IMG/VR virus record: IMGVR_UViG_3300047564_005880 | Location: 1 to 55,783 of that record | Length of the DNA stretch: 55,783 nucleotides | Strand: one strand, 5' to 3' | Source of the DNA: a virus | Shown: piece after piece, positions 20,901 to 32,100 of the stretch | Numbering within the stretch: position 1 is the first letter of the stretch | Layout: each line of letters begins with the position of its first letter | The notes under the pieces: model-generated | What the model was told of the DNA's origin: nothing | Seen by the model: the letters and a program-made list of their open reading frames with translations, nothing else | Database searches by the model: none | Made by a program: the position numbers and the translations under genes

Positions 20901-23900
20901 GGATATAACTTGAGATCTCCAACGTAAGTGAAGACGTTAAATGGGTTTACGTTCTCTACTGCAGATGCATAAGACTGCTCAATAAGTAAACTATCAGTAA
21001 ATGGCAGAGTTACAATATCACCAGAAATTTTTACATTTTGTGAATCTGTTCCATATACTAATGGAACTTGAGTTGTATAGTGTCCAGGTCTCAGTTCACC
21101 AGATTCAAAGTCCATGGAGACTCTATAATCTGGATGTAGAGTGTCACTGGTCGAAAGGCTTGCAAAGTTATCAACAATAAATCCATTCTTGAATCTATCT
21201 AATCCAGTAGTATCACGGATTGTCATAGTTGCAGTTTCGGACTCAAGTAAAGAAAGTTGAGTATAATACTCTAAGTTCTTAATTCTTTCATCTAAAACTT
21301 GGATATCTCTAAACGTATATCTTCTAAAGTTTGTCTCTCTAATGCTTACATCTTCTTCAACATCAAAAACATATGGACCATATGTAATTGTTGCCAGAAG
21401 CATAGCATCTTCAATATCTTCTGGTTGTACAGGTCTATCCGATGGAGCACCTTTTACAATTTGAATCGCATTATCTTTATTGAGGAATACTTTATCAATT
21501 CTCCCCAGATAATATTCATAACTTAAAATAGTAGAATCACTTTGACCAGGAAGACCAACTAAATTTCCAGTAAAAGCTCTATTTGCAAAGTCAAATTTTC
21601 CACCAGAAGTCAGAGTATATGGAGATAATCTAGAACCAGAACCACTGAGGTTTGATGGTACAATTGGTCTAAAGTCAAGACAGTTCCTAAGTTGAAGATC
21701 TCCATAAGAAGGAATTTCTTTGTATTCTGATCCTGGATATGAATCAACACTATAGAATCCAGTTCCACTAGTCGTTAAGAATCTATCAAAGATTACAAAT
21801 ACTCTATGAGTTGGAGCTGTATAACCAGGTTTCCTTACTAATCTAGAATAATCATAGAACTGATCTCTCTGACCATTATCTAATGTATAGTTATCAGTAA
21901 TGTTCTTAGATCCATTAATGATACTTCCAGTGACAATCTTTAATGTTGCAGTTGGACCAGAAATATTTTCTCCATCAGTAAACTTATCATCATTTACTGG
22001 AATGAAGTAGACATAATTACTATCTGTGGTGATAACCCTTGCTCTTGACCCTGAGATATCTCCAGTGATAATATCGTCTACTTGTAAAGTTCCAACAAAA
22101 TTAGTATACTGGAATCTTGGCAGAACTGGATCTTGAGCATCAAGAGATTCGTAAATTGCTTTAATTTTAAAGACATCGGCACAACCAAGAGAAATGATAT
22201 CATCTTCTACTCTTGATCCATAACCAGTTAACAACTGAGTCAATCCATTAATTGCAGATCCTCTTGTATCGTCAAGCTTGAGAATTTTCATTCTCTCAGT
22301 GGTCTTAACTTTTGCTGATCTGTTGCTTTGGAAAACAGTAGCAACTACAGATACAGAAGTTACTGCATTATCAAGACCACTAATAGTTACAGAGGACTGA
22401 CTACCAGTTGCACTTACTGTAAATGTTGGCGATCCACCAAATGTAATGATTGTTCCAGTTGGCATCGTTCCACCACCTGCGTCAACGACAACCATAAAGT
22501 CATCGGCATCTGATGCATCTCTAAATGTTAATCCAGTACCAGCAGTGATACTGAATGAACCGCTAGATACTGAGATTCCAGAATAACTCTGTCTGAAAAA
22601 TCCAGATGGGGCAATAGTGTTATTTTTGTTTGTATTCTTTACTGCTTGCTGACCAAGACTTGTTATTAAAGAACGTCTATTAGATTCTTTAATTTCTGGT
22701 CTAGTTCTTATAATGGCGCTAGTAATTGCACCATTAGCAAGAGTGGTAGATCCCAAACGAGAAATAGTAAAACTATAATTATTAGTAATAGCTGTAACAC
22801 GAGCTTTGTGGCTGGCATTATTATTGGAGAATTCAATAACATCATTAATTCTAAGTTGCGACACATAGTTGGAAAGAGTGGCAGTGACAGTTGCCGTTGC
22901 TCCAGAAACACCAGAAAGGATAGGACCAGAACCAGGAAGTGATACCTGTTGATCCAATACTAAGTTTGCAGTAAATCCACCACTATATACAGACTTAACA
23001 TCACTAAAGTTATAGGTATATACATCAGAAGTTGTTGCAAAAGTGCTTCCATTCTTCTGTAAAACTTCTCCAGCAATAAATGTACCAGTTACATCATAGA
23101 GATAACCAGTAGTTGTAGATCCAGCTTGAACAAATCCTTTTGCACCAGAAGATGCGCCAACGAGGAGATCACCAGCAGTCCAAGTAACGCTATTTGTAGT
23201 TACTTTTGTGAAGATTGTTGTATCTGCAACGTTTATGCGATATCTTGTAGTAGTTGTATCACGATCCCCATCCTCATATGAGAATCCATAAACTCTAGAG
23301 TATCCAATCAGAGTTCCACTTGCAGATCCATTAGTAGAAATAACTTGATCTCTTAATTCTATAGTTGAATACAAAGATGGTGCTTTGTATGCGGTATCAA
23401 CGTAGATATAATTTCCAAATGCAGGAGTAACGGCTACATTATCCTGACCAACAAAAGTTCTTGGTTTCTCGACATCTTTGTATGTTGTTGATTGTCTTTC
23501 TGTTCTGAATCCAGAAATGTATGCAATACCAGAAGACAACTGGATTGCCATCTTATCTTCGGATGGAGTATTTCCATCTTGAGTTACTGAGTCTTCAGCG
23601 AACACACCATTATTAAAACCATCATCAAGATTTTCTCTTACATCTACAGAAAACTTCTTGACGTAGTAATCACCAGATTCTTCTTTAGTTCTATTAGCTA
23701 AAACCTCATTAATAAATCCAAGATCGCTTCTTACAACTTTCTTCTCGATCTTACCTACATCTGTTCTGAGAAGTTCAATAAAGTCAGCAGAGTTTGGATC
23801 CGTTAATTGCTTTTTAACCAGGGTCAGATTGATTTTAAATCTATCTGCGCCTGGAGCTGAGAAGTTTGTGCTACCAATAGCATTATCATAAAGAGTCTCA

Positions 23901-24592
23901 TCTTCATCTGCTGTGATGAGTCTTTCTTCTACTTTGAGACCAACTTTGTATGATGGAGTTACACCATACTGATCGAGAATAATTGTTTGATCTAAAACGG
24001 GTACAAAATAACCACGAACAAAATATACACCCTTACCAATATTTGCAGTAGATCCAACTGAACTTGAATTTGAGTTCAGAAGTTGAGCAATTGGAGTTCC
24101 TGCAGAGATAGTAGTTGACTGATATGTAATGTCTTCTTCACAAGTAAGAATCTCTCCGTTTGAGAAGTTTGTAGTTACATTATCGTCTGCCTTTTGAAGA
24201 TATGTGACATAGAAAGAGATATTACCTCTTTCTGAAGTAGCTGCAGAGATAGAAAACGCAACTCTTGCTCTTACTCCAGATGTAGATCCCTTAAGAACCT
24301 TACCATCTAAACTTTCTCTATAAAGTTCTACGTCCAGATTCAAATAAGTATTCTGAATCAGAATGACAGGAAGTTCAGTATTAAGAGTGATTCCTCCTGG
24401 AATCACCATAGAACCATCCTTATAAACACCTTGACCAAACGAATCGATCTGATTCTGCAAGATACTTTGCAGAGTCGTCAATTCTCTAGCTTGAACAGGA
24501 TATCCTGGTTTAAAGAGAACTTTTAGAAACCCCTTATCTGAATCAAAGTCATCAAAATAAGGGGCGATGTTCAGGTTAGTGTTCTGTGCCAT
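17936..24592 (-). CDS. DUF4815-type giant virion protein (2,218 aa)
   Basis: The N-terminus (YFDDFDSDKGFLKVLFKPGY, then VQARELTTLQSILQNQI) matches my memory of the DUF4815 family of large phage structural proteins. A long beta-rich body follows, with GERxxG-like and GxxxF repeats. A run of eight threonines forms a linker at about residue 1307, before a conserved segment (RNIEFTVKKVKPRTKFYAFF). The C-terminal 250 residues form another beta-rich domain ending VKDLRIIALA. It sits directly after gp8 (adjacent bases) where T4 has gp9/gp10, so it may be the wedge-to-fibre connector of this phage. Position is observed; function is inference. A shadow frame inside it was disregarded. Confidence 0.85.
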   Translation of the reverse strand: MAQNTNLNIAPYFDDFDSDKGFLKVLFKPGYPVQARELTTLQSILQNQIDSFGQGVYKDGSMVIPGGITLNTELPVILIQNTYLNLDVELYRESLDGKVLKGSTSGVRARVAFSISAATSERGNISFYVTYLQKADDNVTTNFSNGEILTCEEDITYQSTTISAGTPIAQLLNSNSSSVGSTANIGKGVYFVRGYFVPVLDQTIILDQYGVTPSYKVGLKVEERLITADEDETLYDNAIGSTNFSAPGADRFKINLTLVKKQLTDPNSADFIELLRTDVGKIEKKVVRSDLGFINEVLANRTKEESGDYYVKKFSVDVRENLDDGFNNGVFAEDSVTQDGNTPSEDKMAIQLSSGIAYISGFRTERQSTTYKDVEKPRTFVGQDNVAVTPAFGNYIYVDTAYKAPSLYSTIELRDQVISTNGSASGTLIGYSRVYGFSYEDGDRDTTTTRYRINVADTTIFTKVTTNSVTWTAGDLLVGASSGAKGFVQAGSTTTGYLYDVTGTFIAGEVLQKNGSTFATTSDVYTYNFSDVKSVYSGGFTANLVLDQQVSLPGSGPILSGVSGATATVTATLSNYVSQLRINDVIEFSNNNASHKARVTAITNNYSFTISRLGSTTLANGAITSAIIRTRPEIKESNRRSLITSLGQQAVKNTNKNNTIAPSGFFRQSYSGISVSSGSFSITAGTGLTFRDASDADDFMVVVDAGGGTMPTGTIITFGGSPTFTVSATGSQSSVTISGLDNAVTSVSVVATVFQSNRSAKVKTTERMKILKLDDTRGSAINGLTQLLTGYGSRVEDDIISLGCADVFKIKAIYESLDAQDPVLPRFQYTNFVGTLQVDDIITGDISGSRARVITTDSNYVYFIPVNDDKFTDGENISGPTATLKIVTGSIINGSKNITDNYTLDNGQRDQFYDYSRLVRKPGYTAPTHRVFVIFDRFLTTSGTGFYSVDSYPGSEYKEIPSYGDLQLRNCLDFRPIVPSNLSGSGSRLSPYTLTSGGKFDFANRAFTGNLVGLPGQSDSTILSYEYYLGRIDKVFLNKDNAIQIVKGAPSDRPVQPEDIEDAMLLATITYGPYVFDVEEDVSIRETNFRRYTFRDIQVLDERIKNLEYYTQLSLLESETATMTIRDTTGLDRFKNGFIVDNFASLSTSDTLHPDYRVSMDFESGELRPGHYTTQVPLVYGTDSQNVKISGDIVTLPFTDSLLIEQSYASAVENVNPFNVFTYVGDLKLYPESDNWVDTKTLSPLKGPTVEGNFLTTVREYNADQNGFSPIHWNAWQTTWTGTSVSVSQARESTGKKSSRIRETTTTTTTTKQARTGIRYRVLPIVEEQSLGSRIVSVEHINYMRSRNIEFTVKKVKPRTKFYAFFDGIALPTANVTPKIIGLIKDPGVDSKTNSIPFQIGETVYVNDANGQPRFKARAVSPNEGYNINPLDGNSISSISDYNSNLNFINIDTKALSDQAKGAFFGSPKLNDYLIGETSGAIAKVSDKSLISDGSGNLRGAFFLDDPNIDGNLKFKTGTRLFRLSDQSDDTRVQGVSDSSAEAEFVSSGLLQTQQETIISVRNAQVTSEDLREERTLVSTSTSTRYIDPLAQTFLVDTAGLEGGVFLSKVDIFFFTKDSEIPVSLDIRTVVNGTPTQIILPFSKVVKQPNEVFTSDDAATPTTFVFESPVYIPYRSEHALVLTSDSNQYKVFISVLGQDAIDAAHAGEKISEQPYIGVLFKSQNASTWTPDQYQDLMFKIYRAQFTLPDTASPSRLVLNNAQLGESNGGFLRLLPNTFSLTSGSDEIRVFHSNHGMQSNLNYVSVSGVISEVADTQINMAGGFGTTASQLTVDNAADLHTTIGGSAVSSANPGFLRILGTAEDGSGDEIVAYESIAGNVVNIVGHSVGTVTGRNWSATGGSGSSIGLAHSNDAVVQCYNLAGIPLTLINTVHSPATGGLLTANSPHSYKLKISGKTAGKTISSGGPNIRVSQNIPWDVLTPQIQSQVQPQTSIVTRVLGTSGTSSGPFPSGSSAEVSFVKDTTYADVTLGEINYFLGTKIIASEINEINNMNSQKSFTMEIDMNTEVDNLSPVIDLEKCSIITTANVINNATPSKQIGGECVANYITRIARLAKSSTGLRVMLAANTFTPSNVVVMYKLVPVGYGGNLDDLDFEFFNGDGRPDSGLMIPQNNPDIFTDFEYTLEDVSSFDAFQIKISLTGYYQPYIPRVKDLRIIALA

Positions 24593-26107
24593 TTAGAATT
24601 CTATTACTACTTTGATCTCTTCGTTTTGGTCTGCCGATCTGCTAATCGGACTCCTATTATCTATGTAGAGCATTTCTCCAGAGTTGATTTGGATCTCTTG
24701 GTTAGCGTATCCGCTAACAAAAGAAAGACCTAACTCATAAACAGAAACACCAATTGTAATTTGAGATACTGGAATTGAAGCTGTTCCAAATGTAGTATCT
24801 GGAGTTGCTGTAATTGAATTTATCGAAGATGTAATCTCACTAGATCCAGAGAACTGCACGATGTTTCCGTTGGTTACACCATCCACCGAATCCTGAACAT
24901 ATTTTAAAACCTTTGTTGTTGAATCATAAGAAACAACAAGACCTTGAGCACCAGTATTTGCTTGAGTGATAATTTCCCCTGGAGTGAAGTTTCCACTGGG
25001 AGTTCCAGTTCCAGACTGAGGAAACTTGATTGCTCTAACAGCAGATCTTGTGTTCTGACCTGAAATAGAAGTGGTATTATAGTCAAATGGGTTTAAAACC
25101 AGACCAATTCTTCTATAAGTCAAATCGTTAGGAAAATCAACGAATGCATTTGTTGTTTCCAGTTTTGTCGAAAACATCAATCTGTATGCTCCAAGTTCTC
25201 TTGCAGCATCATAACCATGCCCGCCGTTTGGTGGAATAACAACGTCCAAACTTGCGTTAGCCCCACTACCGATATTTGGAATCAATCCAACATTAATGGT
25301 TCCAAATGTATATCCACTACCTGCTGTGGTAATAATTACAGATGTGATGGAACCAGAAACAACCGTCACTGTACAGAGAGCTTGTGTTCCACCATTAATT
25401 TCCCAATCACCACGAACAGGAACATTAGTATAAGTGCCATTATTATATCCAGTACCTGCATTATCAACTACGATAGTATCAATAGCTCCAGAGTTTGCAG
25501 CAGACTGGACGAGAGAGTTATCAATAACAGGGATGAACTCTGATGTGACAAACTTAAGGATATTGTCAGCATCAATAGTATACATGTATTTCCATCTATA
25601 GGAATATACTCCAGGACTATCACCAGTTTCAATAACTGTGGTTGAAGTACCAGTTGGTTCTACTAATGAGGGACGACCTCTTGGGAACTCTGGTGACTGA
25701 CCATTATAAAGACACTTGTATACATTATATTCACCATTCATTACATAGTAGTTTGAATCATACAGTCTTGATGATCCATTAGATGTAGTTTTCGAAGGCG
25801 AATAGTCTGGCTTATACATCGAATATACTTTACCAGTTCCACCAGTAGTGTTTGCTGGATCAATCCAGTCAACTCTTGGGATAACTAAAGATGTATCTGA
25901 GATATCAATTCTTTTGAAAGCTACAGAATCTCTATAAGAACTTCTGTGATATGCAAAGCTATCAACGGGTTCGTTGGTTGGTGGAGTATCTGGAGATCCC
26001 CACTCCTTTGCACGTCCGATGAACATATACACTCTATTTGCAGTAAGCAGAGTGTTTCTGAAACTTTCGGCAGCGTATATTCTAAACTTGTCAGTGACTA
26101 ATGCCAT
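24593..26107 (-). CDS. gp8: Baseplate wedge protein gp8 with repeat insertion (504 aa)
   Basis: Both ends resemble T4 gp8. Near the N-terminus there is VTDKFRIY...IGRAKEWGSPD and VIPRVDWIDP (T4: VTSKFR, FGRSEPW, VPRKDWGD). At the C-terminus there is GEMLYIDNRSPI...QNEEIKVVIEF (T4: GQMLYLENRPPI...QTEEINILFEF). RRIGLVLNPFDYN matches the T4 block FRQISIILNPLEV. T4 gp8 is 334 residues; the extra length is mainly a GTGY/GSGYT beta-repeat insertion at about residues 202-292 and a second G-rich loop at about 370-430. The protein joins gp6, gp7 and gp10 in the baseplate wedge. A perfect late promoter lies 20 bp before the ATG. The call is firm, based on recalled T4 sequence. Confidence 0.92.
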   Translation of the reverse strand: MALVTDKFRIYAAESFRNTLLTANRVYMFIGRAKEWGSPDTPPTNEPVDSFAYHRSSYRDSVAFKRIDISDTSLVIPRVDWIDPANTTGGTGKVYSMYKPDYSPSKTTSNGSSRLYDSNYYVMNGEYNVYKCLYNGQSPEFPRGRPSLVEPTGTSTTVIETGDSPGVYSYRWKYMYTIDADNILKFVTSEFIPVIDNSLVQSAANSGAIDTIVVDNAGTGYNNGTYTNVPVRGDWEINGGTQALCTVTVVSGSITSVIITTAGSGYTFGTINVGLIPNIGSGANASLDVVIPPNGGHGYDAARELGAYRLMFSTKLETTNAFVDFPNDLTYRRIGLVLNPFDYNTTSISGQNTRSAVRAIKFPQSGTGTPSGNFTPGEIITQANTGAQGLVVSYDSTTKVLKYVQDSVDGVTNGNIVQFSGSSEITSSINSITATPDTTFGTASIPVSQITIGVSVYELGLSFVSGYANQEIQINSGEMLYIDNRSPISRSADQNEEIKVVIEF

Positions 26108-26127
26108 GCCAATTGAGCTTTTTTACT

Positions 26128-26135
26128 TATTTATA
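26128..26135 (-). promoter_or_regulatory. T4-type late promoter TATAAATA before gp8
   Basis: The minus strand reads exactly TATAAATA here, 20 bases before the gp8 ATG and overlapping the stop codon region of the gp7-like gene. The same spacing is seen at 8122-8129, which supports both as genuine late promoters. Confidence 0.72.
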
Positions 26136-29100
26136 AAGATCTAAGACGAATCTCTGGAAGAATCGATATACTTCCACTGGTTGTTCTAGCAAATGGATAT
26201 TCAACTGTGAATTGAGTCGTGGAGGTGACATTCACTTTGTAACTACCATCAAATCCAGTGCCAGATGTGTGCTTCAGATAAACGGACATTCCCGTTGTAT
26301 AATTATGTGCTCCAGAAGTATTCACGGTGCATAAAGTACCAGAAGACGTGTATGATCCAGTGACAACGTTGATATCATATCCAACTCCAAAAGAAGGACC
26401 AGTTCCAAAATTACCTCTACCATTAGTTGCAACAGTGAAGGTATTTGTATTCACATCTCTCGATCCATATAAGATTCTTTCAACTCTCCAACGTCCGCCA
26501 CTGTAAACTGGAATCAAAATTTCCCCCTCATCTGGGAATCCGATTTGTTGAGTGAGGTCCCAATACACATTTTGTGCATTTATCGTAACGGATGTTGATG
26601 TAATAGAGTTGGTTAGATATGTTACTGCTAATGCATTTGAGTTGGAAATAATTCTATTTCTCTGTGATCTTTCGATGGAAACAGGATGGGTTGGAACTAT
26701 TTTAGGAATAGAAGTATATCCATTTCCAGGATTAAGATTAATGATACCAGTTACTTCACCAGTTCCAGGATCAATTGTAGTTTGTGCAAATGCACCCTCT
26801 CCACCACCACCAGTAAATACAAGGATTGGTGGATTTTCATAATTCAAACCAGGATTTACGATAGTTACAGCAGCAACTCTTCCACCAAGAACAACTGCTG
26901 TAAATTCTGCTGGAGTTGGTCTCAAACCGACATATTCATAAGTATCAATTGTTGTAGAGCTACTGATAGATGCAAGGATTCTTTCATCTGCTTCGCTAGA
27001 AACCTTAACGATATCACCAGGATCAATAGAGTTGAATGTGTCTTCTCTTAAGATGTCATCATTAGAACCAAGGAATACATACAAGACACAGTTTGATCCT
27101 GCTCTTGGTGCTTCATCAAACTCCAGTAAAGAACCCCTTAGAGTATAAGAAACTCCTGGTTCTTGATAAATTCCATTAACGAAAATAAGCAGGTTTCCAG
27201 CAGCATCAATTGATGGATCATCAGATTCAATAGAAAATGGAGCTCCACTTTGCTTGAGAATATAAGTTTTTCTGCTATTATCAAAGAATGGTGAGATGTC
27301 ATCTAAAAGATTCAATTTGCCGAAATAGAAGCAGTAGAAGTCCATGTTTCCAAGAGGAGCTTCATTAAACGTGATCGTACTTCCAGTATAAGTATAAGAT
27401 TCTTCCGTACCTTTAACTTGTAAAGTGCTATTCAGGAACAGCAAGAAGTTATCACTTGCAGGTAAAGCATAATTAGATCCGCCAACCTGAGATGTAAACG
27501 TAGTGTTAACTCCATCAAAGGTGACATCTTCAACTTCAACTTGGAACTCAAGAGTTGGAGATCCAGCTAAAGTTGCACTAACAATATCGTTGTTAGTATA
27601 ACCACTGCCTCCATCTACGATACTGATGGAAACAACTTTACCACCAACGACCGCAATATTAGCTGTTGCCCCAGTTCCATTACCTCTCTTATTGACTAAT
27701 GGTTCTGAAGTATATACGCCATTAGTATAACCTGCTCCAGCAATCAATCCATTAGTTGTATTGAATGATTGAATTGCATCCCCAAATGTATCCAGTTCAA
27801 ATACATTACTATAACTCTTTCTATCAAAGTAAACTGCCAAAACCTCAGAATTTTCTAATGGCGATTCTGCAAATTCCAATATATCATTTGAAACTGTGAA
27901 TCCTTTTGGATTCTGAATAATGCCGTTAATCGAAACAATCAATTGACTCTTTTGTGCAGTCTTTGCAATAACAGTAGATATGTCTATGGAGTCTTTTCTT
28001 AATTTAAATTTGTTGTTGATGCCATCTACAGACAGAATGATTTGGTGAGCTGGTCCACTTCCAACCGAAGTGATATCAAGAACATTTCCAGATGGAGCAT
28101 CGAGTAGTCTGATAGTATCTGCATCCACAACATCGACATAGTATGCAGTATTTGAAACTAATCCCTGAATTGGGTCTCCAGTTCTAACGTTTGGATAGAA
28201 TCCAACATCAATATCTGGAATGGTTCCAGGATTATCAATACCTTCTGTTAGAATCTGAGATAATGTTGTAAGTGCAGATACAACGTTTGCACACCCACCA
28301 GAATCATATGTGATAGAAAGATCTACAAAAGGTCTTCTTGTTGTATATGTTCCAGTGAAAGGAAGATTATTGTTGACTGCTAGTATTGCAAGATCTCTTG
28401 CTTTATTGTATGCCGCGATGGTTTCTAATTCTTCACCACCAATATGTAAGATATTATTTACTGGAACTGTTCTAGTGATACCAGTAAGATTTCCAGGGTT
28501 TCCATTTGTTCCAATAGCTTGGATTAGAATTCCAAACAAAGTGGTCATAGAAGATACGACATTTTGGCAAGAATTCACATATCCACCACCACCAGTTCTT
28601 GTGGCATGTGCCATGCTGTCCGTAGAAACTGCCGTAGTTACGATAGAGAACAGCGTTGCAATAGTCGATTTAATAGCAGCACATCCACCCTGATCTACAG
28701 TAATCGTATAATCATAAGTTTGGGTTAATCCATGAGAACCTTGAACACTGATTGATTCATTATTAATTACATTTTGGCAGAGATCTCTTGCAATTTGCAT
28801 AATTGCAATAGTTTCCGTTTCTTCACCATTAATGTGAGAAGTGCCAACATAGTATGCTGCAGCATCATAAGTATGGTCATTTCCACCATATCCAACGTTC
28901 TTAGATACTGCATTAATTACATCAATAACGTCATCGATGCAATTTTGATTTCCAGTTGGAATTACAAAAGATGGATTTGCGATCAGATAACGTTGAACTG
29001 CTTCATTAGCAACAAAAACTTTATTTGCCTGTAGTAAATCATATGCATCACCATTTCGATCGGCAACAAATCCTATCGGATCCGTTGAAATACTATTGTC

Positions 29101-32100
29101 AAATACTTGAACCTCAGATGTATAAGAAGTAATTATTGGATAATTTTGAATTACATCCTCGCAGAGTTCTAATGCAATCTCAAATACTTTCACCGAAGCA
29201 TCTTCTTCTCCTTGAACATGTGATCCAGTTACATAGAGATTTGCTGCATCATAAACTTCGCTATTACCACCATATGCGAGGTTGTAGCTCATAGATTCGA
29301 TAAAATCTACAACATCATCAATACAGTTCTGATTGCCACCAGGAACGCCAGGGAAACCCGCTGGAACGCCCACCACGGGGTCTACGAGCATCCTTCCGAC
29401 TGCTTCCTCAGCAATAAGAGTTTTATTAGATCTCAACAGATTTCTAGCATCGCCATATCTATCAGCAACTAAGACTGTCTGACCAATATACGAGTTTACT
29501 GCTTTTACGGTAAATGCATTACCACCATATCTCAAATCATTTGCCCAAGCTGCAATAACAAGTCTAGTATCTCTTGCACAGATTGAAGGATCATAATCTG
29601 GTTTGGATCCATCAGTTAAAGCTGGGAATGTTGCTTCGATATGACCGATAGTCTCCTCTACAATATAATCAATATTTGCTACAATTAAATCTCTAGCATC
29701 TTGGAATCTATCTCCACCAGCATTATAAATTACTCTTTGATCTTGAACAAGACCATGATTTGTCAGAGTTATTTCATCAGTTGCTGGATTCACTGCGGAT
29801 GAAGAACTTCCATCAAAAGGAATAGCTCTATAGTTAATAGTATCAATCTTATGGACGATATTCGTGAGAATTTTTTGTACGTCTAACAGCTGGCGTCCAA
29901 ACATCAAGACTTCGGTTGGAACCGTTGCAGTATAGTCTGCTTTACCTAAAGCAAAATTGTCAATTCTTGAAAGTTTTGCAACGTTATTTGCTGTTGGTTT
30001 TGGAGTGAAATAAGTTGTACCATTAAATGTTCTTAATGTTGCTGGGGGAACTCCAGGTAACCACCAGTTATACAAATCATTAGTTACAAAGTCTCTATAT
30101 GGAGTTGGTTTAAAATCTTTGAATGTTGCAGTAGATACAATTTGAGATCCAAATACTTTGAATCCAGCTGGGTGTGCTGCAAATTTAATTGGATTCTTCC
30201 ACTCCTTGATATTGATAGGAGATGCGATTTCGTATGAGAATTCTTGGAATCTATTGCTATCATATAATCTTTGCTCGTTAAGATCCAAGAATCCAGTTGT
30301 TCTTTCCCACCTATTTCCAGAAATGCTGATAGGAGAAACTTCAAATACTGCGTCTGCTCTATCGAAAGCATGGATCTGACCAAATGCTGCAGACTCTGCA
30401 CCAAAAACAGGTTCACCAATTCTGAATTCGCCCTCAACAATTTCTACACTAACAACTCTTCCTTTTGGATCCCATTCTTTAATGAATCCATAGGCGGTAT
30501 ATGAAGCTGTAGATGCACCTTGGTAAATTCTTTCCCCAACTGAGAATTCACCTGGTTTCATATATGCAACAATTCTTGCGCCAAGATCAGTTGTATCCAG
30601 AACAAATGCAGATACTCCATTATTACCAATAGTAGGAGCAGATGTAAAGACAATATACGTTCCAGCATTTGCGTTAGCTAGACTGGTTGCTAATCTAATT
30701 TGGTTATTTGCCAATCCATTAGCAATAGTATCTTCAATAGCATAATAGATTACGTTTGGTAGTAATGGTTGTGGAAGTTTTCCTGAAATTTCACGTAATG
30801 AAACTTTTGTACCTGTTGGAATTTTTGCATCATACGCAAAGTTTAAAGTACTGTTGGATCTCAGTGCTACAAATGCATGGCTTACCTGAGCTTTTACTGT
30901 TGGAGCGGACAGGAATCCTTTACCTGGATTTACTACTTGTACTTCTTGAATAACTTCATTCTGAATGATAGGATTGAGTGAAAACGCAGAACCACTTCCA
31001 CCTTCTAGCAAAATAGTTGGTTTTGCAACAAAAGAAAACCCACCATCAATAACATCAAGATAATCAATAACCTGAGTTCTGATCAACTGAAGGTTATATG
31101 TAGTATTCAACTCTGGCTTTAGAGTTCTATCATGACTATAGTTAAAGGTAATGTTGTCTCCACCAATCTTTACAATTTGACCAAGATCGGAAGACTTAAG
31201 AAGTAGAGAAACACCTGTTCCCTTCGTTTGTACGATGTTAATTACAGGAGGGCTTTGGAATTGCTCACCGCCATCTTCAATAACAATATTAGTTACACCT
31301 TGATTGACAATTTGTGCATTAAGAATTGCGTTGATGCCGTTTCCACCACTAACTAAAACATCAGGTGATGAAAGGTATCCAGAACCACCGTTAGTAACAG
31401 TTACCGAATCAATACTTGCATTAATAAGAACGCTTGTTTGAGCTGGATTGCTAAATGAGAGTTCAGTTACAGTTACTGTAAAATCATCGGTGACATCTAC
31501 ACCACCAGTTATTTGTGCTCCAGAGATTGTTATTACATCTCCGAGAGCATATGGATATCCAGAAGTATCTGGAACGACTGAAATTACATCTTTAGTTACA
31601 GCATCAATTGTAACCGTAAATGTTGCTCCAGTTCCTCCAGTTGGAGCTACGCTCTTTTGAACGACTCCCGTATAGGTTCCCGCAGTAAAGTTTGCGCTAG
31701 TATTCTGAGATGTTATTGAAACCTCAGTGACACCACCATAGTAAGGATCATCAAGAATTACCTGTGGTGGTACTCTGTAATTTGAACCTGGATTATTTAC
31801 AGCAACACTTTCCAAAGATCCAGCATTAGGTCCAGTTGCAGGAATAATTGCAGCAACTTGTGCTTGAGTTCCAGAAAGACCTACAATTGATGCCTGAGAG
31901 TCTGCAGAGTAAACTTTATTCCTTTGAACGTTCACTGTGCTGAACATGATATATCCTTTATTTGCAGCTCCTGAAGTAGTATTTCTCAGTGGTTGTACTC
32001 TCAGTATGGAAGTACTTGGATTCCAAGAAATTACTTTACCCCTTGCAGTTTGAGTACCAACGATAGTTTGGGAAACTATGATTTCATCAGTAACAAACGA

